Assembly: GCA_951812925.1 (NCBI GenBank)
Contig: OX638369.1
Span: 2,790,001 to 2,854,000, forward strand
From: Calliopum simillimum
Lineage: Eukaryota; Arthropoda; Insecta; Diptera; Lauxaniidae
Reading direction: 5' to 3'
DNA length: 64,000 nt
How positions within the stretch are numbered: the stretch's first letter is position 1; each line of letters opens with the position of its first letter. Shown here one piece after another: positions 23,671 to 32,642 of this stretch. The notes beneath the pieces are model-generated. The model did not search any database. It saw only the letters and a list, made by a program, of their open reading frames with translations, and was not told where the DNA came from. The position numbers and the translations under genes are program-made.

Positions 23671-25547
23671 GTTTTGTAACGATTTGAGTAGATAAATAAA
23701 CATTTTTGTTCCGTGACGTCGAAGCGGGCTCTGCACGCCTAGCTCTGCTTCAGCTTAGCTCAGGGAAAATGGGGGTGGGTGTTGCCTCTATTCACGAAAT
23801 AAATGAAACATAATCAAGATAAGGTGCAGATAGGCAAAGTGTTGGGAAATCCAAAAATTCGATTCTAAACTTAGTGATTATGATGAAAAACTGACTAGAA
23901 ACTGAACTAGAAACTGAAACTAAAACTGAACATTCGTATCTGCACAACTATCTTATACACGCGACCTTGGTATGAAAAGAGAAGAAGAACATTGGTGTTG
24001 TTGTCTTCTTCGTCTCAACCCGCCCATCCTGTTATCGAATAAAAATGGTTAATTTCAATAACCCTTGTGAGATCTTAAGATCCTCTCCCAACCTAACCTA
24101 CATAGCCTCTAGATGGTAAAATAATGAAAAATTTAGCAATTCATATTCAAAAATTTAATAAACATTAGTACAAATTAGCCACATATTTTAAAGTTAATAG
24201 CTCGTGTGAATTTCAAAATGAAAGTTACCACAGTAAGTGTTTTATAACAATACATAAATCTTAATAAATACTGCACTACTTCAATCTTAAAATGGGTGTT
24301 CTAGATATATCCTATATTCGCAATTCATTGCATTTGAAGATTGAATAATGCTCTTATCTATTCCTTAATTCTATAAAAATAATGAATTCAAAAAAAATTG
24401 CGAGTAATTTGTAAGAAAAAGTATTTAACTTATATTTACGAATCGCGTTAACCAGCGTTTACTGTACTTGTTACTAAAATCAACAAAAAAAAAAAAAACT
24501 TTACTAGCATGGGCCCTAGACAACGAAAGGTGAATTTACACCTTTAGGAACTAGTGTAAAATGGAATAGCAAAAGCTACTGCAGTGAGAGTGGAAATCTT
24601 ATATTCACCTCTCTCTTTACTTTTCTTACGCGAAACAAGCAAACACTGATTAACACTTAGGTGGTATGATTGAATTGAAACATTGCAAATAAAACATAAA
24701 CTAATTTAGAATTTCACCATATAAAACCAATTCATACCTTTAATCTCTGCTCTCTGCTGATCTCTGAAGGCCTTCGTTGATCCGCACGATGAACTGACGA
24801 TTGGCACAGATGAAAGTATCTTACATATTATTAGATGCAATGCAATTACCACATTATGAAATGGAATACACCTTTTCTATTAATGTACGTTAACCTTTCT
24901 TAGAGTAATTTTAGATTTAGATTTTTCGATTTTAAATTCATTAGATTTAAGTAAGTTATTAATATTTTAAGTATTAATTCATTTTTTTATCTGAGTAATC
25001 TCTTTAGCCAAATTAAGTTTTAATTACAATAATATTAATTATGATTCTAAGATTAATTTATTTTTTTTTTTTTTTTTTTAGGGTATTCATATTTATCACC
25101 AATACGAAATATTCTATAAATCTAAACAACTTTATGAATGCATAATTTTTAAGTTTAAGTTAAGTTAAGTTAGATTCTAAATCGCGGTAACAATTAAGTT
25201 TAATAGGACTCTTTAGAACCAGTAAGTATTTACATTAAAATATTTTGACGAATTCTAATTTTAAGATATTTCTCTATTTTTTTACGAAGATTCAGAAGAA
25301 TAGGCTAAGCGAGTCTTTATGCCCCACCGTATCAAGATGTTAATATATTCTTCTGACTTCCAATTTTTGTTTTTGAAACGAGTGATGGATAAAATTTAAT
25401 TTTTAACTAATTTAATCTTTAGTTTCAAGATCATCTAAGACCATAAATTTGTGGTGATTCTTTTAACAATGAAAATCCGTGTGACTTTTGTAAATTTAAA
25501 TTTGTAGACCGCCTTGACATGAAATTTAATTTGTGGACAGCTTTATC

Positions 25548-25745
25548 ATGCATATATGTTCAGCATACAAAATGGTGACTGCTCTTGCACAGCGTGAATT
25601 TTGCTGGACGCTAAGTGTCGAAATGGATCTTATTAACACTGGAGCGACTCCTGTGGCTACGCAAGACACACAGGGCGCTCCGCTGAAACGATCAAGAGGG
25701 GAAACGATAGTTTCTAGGTTGTTCACTGAAGTAAATTCATGATGA
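25548..25745 (+). CDS. Small open frame inside the 3' LTR, antisense to gag-pol (unknown)
   Basis: The frame starts at an ATG at 25548 (a second ATG with an A at -3 is at 25572) and ends before TGA at 25743. It would encode about 65 residues including a basic APLKRSRGET stretch that resembles a nuclear localisation signal, but no known domain. The same frame exists in the other LTR (34523-34720). A minus-strand frame overlaps it, so at most one of the two is real. Coding status is unproven. Confidence 0.3.
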
Positions 25746-26428
25746 CTTACCAATGTTGGTAGAAAAGCAATGCAAATTTTCTTAAATTCCAGTGCTATGA
25801 ATTTGAGGTCCTCAATAACCAGTAAAATTTAGTTGCAATAGTGATGAATTTTAATCAACTTTTTAGTATAACGCGTGTCACCTTTTGGTGAAGAAAACCA
25901 CGTTTTTGAAATATATGTATTTTTTTTTGAATTTTCTCACGTCCAAATTACACGTACTGCAAGCTTTTCGAGGTGATCGCCAAATGGCAGAGAAATAATT
26001 TTCTCTGAAGGTCTAAGGCTATGCATGTGCAACTTGCCAAATGACCAAATGACCGTACGGTACTCGGTTTGATCCGAATTTATAATCGGTCACACCGACT
26101 ACTAAGTACTATGCCCATACCCATTTATGCGAAACTTTATTTTTACACCGATTATAATATATTTCCGAAACATTTTCAGTGTTCCCTACGGCGGTTTTCT
26201 TTTGCAAAATGTTTTCAATTAGTTATGTCAGAAGTATGAAAGCAATGTCTGAAGTTATTTATCTAGCAAATGCAAAGTTTATATGACAAAAGTGAATAAT
26301 ATGCATGAAATTTAATTTTGCATAAGAAATTTAAAATAGCTAAAGCTCAAATTCCATGATTTTCCATGTCGTAAATCCCACCCAAGAGTGACAATATCCT
26401 AACGAGATAAACGATAATATGCATATAA

Positions 26429-26815
26429 TTTTATCAACCATCAGTAAAAATTTTCTTTTTCATTTGTAACTTTCAACAAAAACTCAAAGTGCCAGCTGTA
26501 GGGTATCCCAAATGCAACGGAGTTTATTTTACCAAAACGCATAGCAAAAAAATTGCATATATATATCTCAACTTGGTTGCTACATACTTTCAAGAGAAAC
26601 GCAAAATACTAAACAGCGGACTGCAAACTCGAAAACGTGCGGGTCATTCGAGATGCTATAATTTAGCGAATGTCACAACCTTTTTGGGTTACGATATCCC
26701 CAACGATAAAGTTTATGTCTATGAAACAAAGGGTAGACTTTTATATCATAATTTTGACTACGAAAAATTAAATAAAATCAGCAAAGACGCTATTGAACAA
26801 TATAGGCCATAATTC
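26429..26815 (+). CDS. Exon-like open frame inside the 3' LTR, antisense to gag-pol (unknown)
   Basis: The frame is open from 26429 to a TAA at 26813 and has no ATG anywhere in its coding-like part. That part begins near 26490, right after a pyrimidine-rich tract and an AG (TTTTCTTTTTCATTTG...CTCAAAG), as a terminal exon would. The roughly 107-residue product is compositionally varied (KRAGHSRCYNLANVTTFLGY, then YDIPNDKVYVYETKG) and not low-complexity, unlike the AT-rich surroundings. I do not recognise the family. An identical copy lies at 35404-35790. It could be a captured host exon or an accessory antisense gene. Confidence 0.4.
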
Positions 26816-26828
26816 ATCCTTCCTCACA

Positions 26829-27008
26829 AAACAGGTGCTAACCACGGATTACCAAAGGATAGAAACTGGAAAAGGAAGTCGAAATTTGCAATTCTAGCAA
26901 ATGTTTTATTGCCTTTGAATTTTAGTATAAAATTCACCTCAAAATTTCATCATTAAGGTCTTAGGTTGGTTTTTCTAAAAATTGATAAGCTGAAGTAGAC
27001 CACTATTT
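26829..27008 (-). other. Gypsy element 3' untranslated segment; no clear polypurine tract
   Basis: This is the 180 bp between the pol stop and the 3' LTR. In element orientation the bases just before the LTR are TGGTTAGCACCTGTTT, which is not purine-rich, whereas a polypurine tract is expected here. The first bases of the LTR itself (TGTGAGGAAGGATGAA) are purine-rich. Confidence 0.6.
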
Positions 27009-30000
27009 TCACCAGATATCTTTTGCGTGATATGTTCCAATTTCTTTACCTTGCAGGTTTTCTAGTATGTAGTAGGAGTTTCCCAATTTCTTCTTAATTT
27101 TGGCTTTTATGCCTGTTGGTGCTAGTTTAGCATTAAAGTTTTTAATCATGCTGCTTTGTGCAAAATTTCTGTGAACAACTTCCTCGCCCACGACAAAATT
27201 TCTTGGTCTTGCTCGAAGATTATAAGTTTGAGCATTTTTCTCGTAAGATTTTTTTAATTTGGATAAAATTGAATTTCGCAATATTTTGAACTCGTCTTCG
27301 CGTGCTAGTTTTGTATCATTTTCAGACACGAAATTGAGGTTCTTGAGAAGCTTGAAGTCATCTCCATGCGTTACCATATGTTGGCCGAAAACAATATAAT
27401 ATGGAGATTGGCCTACTGATTGGTGTATGCTCTTTCTAAGAGCGCCATTGATGCTACTTAAATAGTAGTCCCAGTCACGTTGATCCTTGCGTAGGTAAGA
27501 ACGTAACGCTTCATTTATCGAACGGTTGACTCTTTCAGACGCGTTTGACTGAGGGGAGTAAACCGCTGTACATACATGGCTAACACCAAATTTTTTTAGG
27601 AATGACTCGAATTCATGGCTTTTAAACTGACTGCCATTGTCGGATACAATCACTTCAGGCACACCGAAGCAATCAAAAATTTGTGATTTAAGAAATTCAA
27701 TAATATTTTTAGAGGAAAATTTACGAAGAGGACTTAAAAATGTGAATTTTGAAAAGTGATCTAGTATGATAAAGACTCCTATGTTGCCCTTCTTTGACCT
27801 AGGGAAAGGTCCAATTAAGTCGAGGTACAGCTTTTGGAAAGGTCTTGCGCTTTCTGACATCTGACCCATAGGCGGACGAAGAGATCGTGTCGGGACTTTC
27901 GATGTTTTGCATAATTCGCATGCAAGAACGTAATTTCTCACTTGTAACACAAGTCCTGGCCAATAAAAATGACGCCGGATTCGGTCAAGAGTTTTCGCGA
28001 TACCACCATGTGCTGCACTTGGCGTATCGTGAGCCGCATAAATCACTTTTTCACGTAGCTCTTCAGGGACCACAAGTTTCCAACTATCAGATCGATCTGA
28101 AGAAAAATCATCACGATGATATATAAATTTTTCGCTGATTTGAAAATCTGGCAAGTTTTCTGAGTTTAATTTTTTCCTAAGAAGCTTATATTCTTCTGAT
28201 TCAAAAGCTGGTGAATCTAAGTCAATTTCAGGTAACACTTCAATTTCTATAGCTCCAACTTCATTTTCTTCGTCGTCAAATGCTCGCGACAGAGCGTCTG
28301 CCACCACATTTTCAGTTCCTTTTCTATGCTCTATACTAAAATCATATCCTTGTAGTTTTAAGGCCCATCGTGCTAATTTTCCATTTAAATCCTTCTGCCT
28401 CATCAACCACCTTAAACTAGCATGGTCCGTCACTACTCGGAATTTATGTCCTTCGATATAGGGACGAAATTTTTTTATCGCCAGTACCACTGCAAGGCAC
28501 TCCAACTCCGTCACGGAATAGTTTCTCTGAGCTTTATTCAATTTTTGCGACATGAACGCGATTGGGCGTTCATCGCCATTATCGTCAATTTGAGCTAAGA
28601 GACCACCAATTCCATGACGGCTGGCATCACATTGGACAATAAATTCTTTTTCATAGTTGGGATGCACTAGAAAGGGTGCTGAAGAGAGCTTGTCTTTAAT
28701 GGAGTCAAAAGCACTTTGAGCCGAAGAATTCCACTCAAATTTTTTATTTTTACAAAGCAGTTCTGTCAAGGGAAAAGTTATAGAAGAATAGTCGTTGATA
28801 AAACGACGATACCAACCAATCATTCCCAAGAATTGCCGCATTTGACGAATACTTTTCGGAACAGGGTAGTCAGTAATCGCCTTAACTTTATCTGGATCCA
28901 CTTTAAGACAGCCGTAACCCACCACAAAACCAAGATATTTTACTTCTTTTAAGCCAAAACTGCTCTTCTTCACGTTAATCGTTAGACCTGCTTTACGCAA
29001 CTGTGACGCAACCTCTAGCAAATGAACAAGATGTTCTTTAAAAGACGATGACACCACCAATAGATCGTCTAAATAAACGAAAACATGGGTTTTTAAATTA
29101 TATGGAATCACCTTGTCCATGAGCCTGCACATGGTCTGAGGTGCGTTACACAGCCCGAATGGCATGCGTGTAAATTGGTAAAGCGGTCTATTTGGAATAG
29201 TAAATGCAGTTTTTTGGCGTGAAGAAGAATCGAGTTTGATCTGCCAAAAGGCATCCTTTAAGTCAATTTTTGAAATTATCTGCACAGGGGGTAATCGAGC
29301 AATCAGGCCGTCTAAGTTTGGAATAGGGTACGCGTCTTTTATCGTAACTTCATTAAGCTTACGTGTGTCTAGACAAAAGCGGACCTTATCTGGTTTAACA
29401 ATTAACACTGCAGGCGAAGACCAGGGAGAACTTTCAGCCTCTTCAATAACTCCCATGTTGAGCATCCTATCGATTTCTTGGCAAAGCAACTTCTCTCTGG
29501 CGGGAGATATTGGATAATATCTTTGCTTTATAGGAGCCGCCCTTTCAGTATCGATAGTGTGCTCAATCATGGTTGTTAATCCAAGACCATCAGTCTCAAA
29601 AGATGGGAAAACCGCAATGGTTGCATCTAATTTTTTCTGCTGATCTGCAGTAAAATATAATTTATCAGAAGATTCTGCCTCGACGACTTCGCTAACATAA
29701 TTATCAAAACTAATTTTTAACCCAAATACCTTCCAAAAATCGACACCACAGATAACATCTTGTTTTATGGAAGGAACAATAAGAAACTCAAAGTTTTTAG
29801 TAATTTGATCATATAACACTGAAATCTCAATCGAACCTACGACCTGCTGTTTTTGTCCATCGGCAGTTTTAACGTTATTTAAAAATTTACAATATTTGTG
29901 ATCTGATATTATGGCCTGTGCCAAGCTTCCACCAACACAACTTTTGTTGGCTCCACTATCTAAAAGAGCAAAATAATTTTGATCGAAAATGTTGAGCTTA

Positions 30001-30338
30001 GCGTATGGTCGATTATCAGATTGTTGAAACGCAACACAAGAAAGAACACATTTCCGTAGAGACTTCTTACGTTGCCAAAATTTACGTAAACGAAGTGTCG
30101 AGCGTAAATGTGACTTTGATGGTTGTGAAAAAATTTTTGCACGAGCCTCTTGATATTCAAGAAGGCGTACATGAAATGGTTTAAATTGAAGAAAATGGTT
30201 ATTGGGCTGCAAAGAATTTGCAAAATTTTGTTGATGATCAATATCATTTTTTAAAATCGTTATTCTATTTACATCCGAGGACGCATCGGCGGACGTCCGT
30301 TTTTCCGCTGTCGAACATCCGCTAAGAAGTTTTCCGCC
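27009..30338 (-). CDS. pol: Gypsy Pol polyprotein (protease, RT, RNase H, integrase)
   Basis: This is the replication and integration enzyme set of the element. The open frame runs from 30338 (just after an in-frame TAA at 30339-30341) to TGA at 27009. A 1067-residue stretch from 30212 is read here for residue numbers. Aspartic protease DSG is at 85-87. Reverse transcriptase spans about 230-430, with motif A KIDLKDAFWQ near 315-324 and catalytic YLDD at 380-383. RNase H is at about 520-645, with CDAS (528-531) and TDHAS (595-599). The integrase has a zinc-binding HHCC region (His728, His735, Cys765, Cys768) and a catalytic triad Asp798, Asp858, Glu893 (DD35E spacing). No stop or frameshift interrupts it. 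It overlaps gag by 70 bp in the -1 frame, and no ATG precedes the protease, so it is probably made as a Gag-Pol fusion by -1 frameshifting. Confidence 0.95.
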   Translation of the reverse strand, partial: GGKLLSGCSTAEKRTSADASSDVNRITILKNDIDHQQNFANSLQPNNHFLQFKPFHVRLLEYQEARAKIFSQPSKSHLRSTLRLRKFWQRKKSLRKCVLSCVAFQQSDNRPYAKLNIFDQNYFALLDSGANKSCVGGSLAQAIISDHKYCKFLNNVKTADGQKQQVVGSIEISVLYDQITKNFEFLIVPSIKQDVICGVDFWKVFGLKISFDNYVSEVVEAESSDKLYFTADQQKKLDATIAVFPSFETDGLGLTTMIEHTIDTERAAPIKQRYYPISPAREKLLCQEIDRMLNMGVIEEAESSPWSSPAVLIVKPDKVRFCLDTRKLNEVTIKDAYPIPNLDGLIARLPPVQIISKIDLKDAFWQIKLDSSSRQKTAFTIPNRPLYQFTRMPFGLCNAPQTMCRLMDKVIPYNLKTHVFVYLDDLLVVSSSFKEHLVHLLEVASQLRKAGLTINVKKSSFGLKEVKYLGFVVGYGCLKVDPDKVKAITDYPVPKSIRQMRQFLGMIGWYRRFINDYSSITFPLTELLCKNKKFEWNSSAQSAFDSIKDKLSSAPFLVHPNYEKEFIVQCDASRHGIGGLLAQIDDNGDERPIAFMSQKLNKAQRNYSVTELECLAVVLAIKKFRPYIEGHKFRVVTDHASLRWLMRQKDLNGKLARWALKLQGYDFSIEHRKGTENVVADALSRAFDDEENEVGAIEIEVLPEIDLDSPAFESEEYKLLRKKLNSENLPDFQISEKFIYHRDDFSSDRSDSWKLVVPEELREKVIYAAHDTPSAAHGGIAKTLDRIRRHFYWPGLVLQVRNYVLACELCKTSKVPTRSLRPPMGQMSESARPFQKLYLDLIGPFPRSKKGNIGVFIILDHFSKFTFLSPLRKFSSKNIIEFLKSQIFDCFGVPEVIVSDNGSQFKSHEFESFLKKFGVSHVCTAVYSPQSNASERVNRSINEALRSYLRKDQRDWDYYLSSINGALRKSIHQSVGQSPYYIVFGQHMVTHGDDFKLLKNLNFVSENDTKLAREDEFKILRNSILSKLKKSYEKNAQTYNLRARPRNFVVGEEVVHRNFAQSSMIKNFNAKLAPTGIKAKIKKKLGNSYYILENLQGKEIGTYHAKDIW

Positions 30339-31843
30339 TTAGGGGAACATTTGGGACAAGTAGGTTTATAAATATCTACTGCCCCACATCCATAACAAAA
30401 TATGCGCCGCGGTTGAAGGCATTCCTGGTAACCGTGACCATCTTCTTCACAGTTCCAACATTTCAAAGGGGATTTGCTTATCGCATTGATTTCGACATCA
30501 TCATTAGAAACATTTTCTGCATGAGTCGAACAATTTTCTAAAGAATCTGGTTCGTGGTAAATTTCTGAAACGTGTTTCCGTGAAGCAAATTGTCGTGGAA
30601 AAGAAGTGAACTGAATATCCTTCAGAAATTTTTCATGCTTATAAACTTCGCGCCTTAGATCCGAAATGCTATTAAAATTAAAATGCAGTAGCTCGTGGCG
30701 TAAGTCTGGCTTTAAATTTCGAATTATTGTTTCTACCAGTTCATTCTCGCTCATAGGAACCCTTAGACGATCACACATACCTACTACTTCGTCTAAATAG
30801 ACATCGAAAGATTCTGAACTTTTTTGCTTTCGTTTACGAATGTCGTCTTTTATATCGAAATCGGTCGTAAAGTGTTTGTATTGCCTACGTAATGCTTCGC
30901 ATAACTCGAACCAGTCTATATTATCCTCTTGCCGATGATAGCGCCAAAACCATTGCTTGGCCTTACCCTCGAAAAGGGAATGCACATGTTGGCAAAGGAC
31001 GTTAAAGTTACCGTTTAGGTGAACTGACGTTAACATATTTATTCTATAAATGAATTCGTCCACGCTAATATCATCTGACGAGCCATTAAATTGTATGTGC
31101 CAATTGTAAATTATTTTCGAAATGCGTTCGTTGGACATGGAAAGTCGATCAGAAGCAGCAAAAGAACGATTTGGCCGGTGTGATTCGTTTGGTTGGTCAT
31201 TAGGTTGATAAATTCTGGGAGGAACATTTCGTTCAAATGAGAGGGGATCCTCTTGAGGAGTATTGGCTGGTACCGGACGTGAATTTGCGTTCAAATTTAA
31301 ATTTCTGAATAAGGTTTGCAACTCGTTAGAAATAGTTGAAGCAACTTCATTGCGAAAACTATGCAAAGAGTTTGAAATAAGTTCGTGAACTCTATCTTCA
31401 CTAATCTGGTTTTGATGTAAACGTCCAGGTGAATCATTGCGCCTCGGACGTGGACTTTGGTGTGGAAATCCTTGAGTTTGATGGCTTGCAGCACTCGAAG
31501 CTTGCATACGAGCATACATTCGAGTCTGAGGTCGGTCACGCGAAATTGCACCACCTCTACTCCGATTTGCACCGCTAGATTGAACTGGCATATTAAGGTC
31601 TGTAACCCGAATATCTGTCAATTCGGATGTATTACAAAATTGTCTACAAACGGGACAAGTGGAATTGTTTTCCAACCATGTGCTAAGGCAAATGCTGTGG
31701 AACTTGTGTCTACATGGAGTTTCTACTTTATTACCATCGCTCCCTAGTATCTCACTGCAAATGGGACACAGAGTCTCATTAGCAGAAGCTTCTGCTACTT
31801 GACTGGGAATATCTTCTGAACTGCGAGTGACTGGCATTATCAT
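30269..31843 (-). CDS. gag: Gypsy Gag with N-terminal RING-H2 finger
   Basis: A 524-residue structural protein. The ATG at 31843 directly follows an in-frame TAA, which fixes the start (a second ATG is at codon 3). Residues 26-66 form a textbook RING-H2 finger: Cys26-x2-Cys29-x14-Cys44-x-His46-x2-His49-x2-Cys52-x10-Cys63-x2-Cys66, as in E3 ubiquitin ligases. A Ser/Arg/Pro-rich linker follows, then a capsid-like region (about 225-400, with WHIQFNGSSDDISVDEF and KQWFWRY, typical of Ty3 Gag). Near the C-terminus there is a CCHC zinc knuckle (462-475, CWNCEEDGHGYQEC) and a second Cys-rich pair (about 483-499). The finger, capsid-like and knuckle regions are all in one uninterrupted frame. I know of no well-studied gypsy Gag that carries a RING; ubiquitin-ligase activity is inference. 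Confidence 0.93.
   Translation of the reverse strand: MIMPVTRSSEDIPSQVAEASANETLCPICSEILGSDGNKVETPCRHKFHSICLSTWLENNSTCPVCRQFCNTSELTDIRVTDLNMPVQSSGANRSRGGAISRDRPQTRMYARMQASSAASHQTQGFPHQSPRPRRNDSPGRLHQNQISEDRVHELISNSLHSFRNEVASTISNELQTLFRNLNLNANSRPVPANTPQEDPLSFERNVPPRIYQPNDQPNESHRPNRSFAASDRLSMSNERISKIIYNWHIQFNGSSDDISVDEFIYRINMLTSVHLNGNFNVLCQHVHSLFEGKAKQWFWRYHRQEDNIDWFELCEALRRQYKHFTTDFDIKDDIRKRKQKSSESFDVYLDEVVGMCDRLRVPMSENELVETIIRNLKPDLRHELLHFNFNSISDLRREVYKHEKFLKDIQFTSFPRQFASRKHVSEIYHEPDSLENCSTHAENVSNDDVEINAISKSPLKCWNCEEDGHGYQECLQPRRIFCYGCGAVDIYKPTCPKCSPKAENFLADVRQRKNGRPPMRPRM
30299..30305 (-). promoter_or_regulatory. Candidate -1 frameshift site between gag and pol
   Basis: On the minus strand the gag codons CGG AAA AAC contain G AAA AAC, close to the known slippery heptamer A AAA AAC. 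It lies within the 70-bp gag/pol overlap, ten codons before the gag stop. Slipping back one base here leads into the pol frame without meeting a stop. I did not establish a downstream pseudoknot. Confidence 0.5.
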
Positions 31844-32624
31844 TTAGACGTACCGAAGCGAACTATTGAGTAACCCCGATAAACTGAATTTCAACGATAA
31901 AATTTTTCGAGAAAACGTAAAATGTAAGAGTACAAAATTTTTGTACGTACTTAAAATTTCCGTCAAACGTAAATTTCAAGAACGATATATAAAAAGAAAA
32001 ATGTTTAATATACAAGAGAAAATTTATTTTACCATCATTTGAGGACTTAATTGTAGGTTATCTAGGAGGACACAAAATTAACATACCAAGATCACTGTAA
32101 GTTGTGTGGACATAGAAGTTAAACCAAAAAAAACTATAAAGGGAAAATTAAATTAGAAATTGGTCAAAATTTTTAACGAGTTTATAACCGTAAATCTACA
32201 GATACAATACAATCTCAAAGTAAAAAAACTTAAGAGCCAATTCCAAAAAAAAAAAGTAGAAAAACATTAGAACGTTGCTGTATTTCGTACATGACCAAAT
32301 AGGCACTAGTCATGCAGATTCAAAAAAAACAAGCAGTACTAAGTTTTAAACAAAATAAACCGGAAAATCATTTGTATACGATAATAAGTATTCTTTCGGT
32401 CAGAATCCGAGCTAGCCAGACCTCTGCATTTCCAAAAAGAAAAGCTAATCGAGATAAATTTACTAAATGTTTTTAAAGGAGAACAAAGAGAAAAAAAAAA
32501 TATTATATTACTTAAAGGAATTTTGGACGAGGGAAAAGGAAAATATGATGGGATATTAAGCAATGGGGCGAGAATAGTAGTTTTCCAGGTGTTGGAAAAA
32601 TTTTTTTTAAAAGCGATATCCTAT
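31844..32624 (-). other. Gypsy 5' leader between primer site and gag
   Basis: About 780 bp of AT-rich leader with only short frames. It presumably holds the packaging signal of the RNA; nothing specific is visible. Confidence 0.6.
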
Positions 32625-32642
32625 GCCCCACGTTGGGCGCCA
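32625..32642 (-). other. Primer-binding site for tRNA-Lys
   Basis: In element orientation TGGCGCCCAACGTGGGGC lies 7 bp (TAATTAA) after the end of the 5' LTR. It is complementary to the CCA-terminated 3' end of fly tRNA-Lys as I recall that sequence (acceptor and T-arm ending CCCCACGTTGGGCG plus CCA). Confidence 0.9.

Larger units (their letters stand above)
23675..26828 (-). repeat. 3' LTR of the gypsy element (3154 bp)
   Basis: It begins and ends with TGT...ACA in either reading direction and is matched base for base, offset 8975, by 32650-35803. In element orientation it starts TGTGAGGAAGGATG and ends ATCGTTACA. At over 3 kb it is unusually long for an insect Ty3/gypsy LTR. It carries open frames on the strand opposite to gag-pol (see 25548-25742 and 26429-26815). 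Confidence 0.93.

Noticed and set aside
25548..26815. A simple two-exon antisense gene joining the two LTR open frames
   Set aside because: The most obvious donor (GAA/GTAAAT at 25731) leaves phase 0, while the acceptors before the second frame (near 26489 and 26495) need a different phase, as does the alternative donor at 25718. The simple splice does not keep the frame, so I list the frames separately.
26829..27008. An env gene in the gypsy element
   Set aside because: Only 180 bp lie between the pol stop and the LTR, with no open frame.
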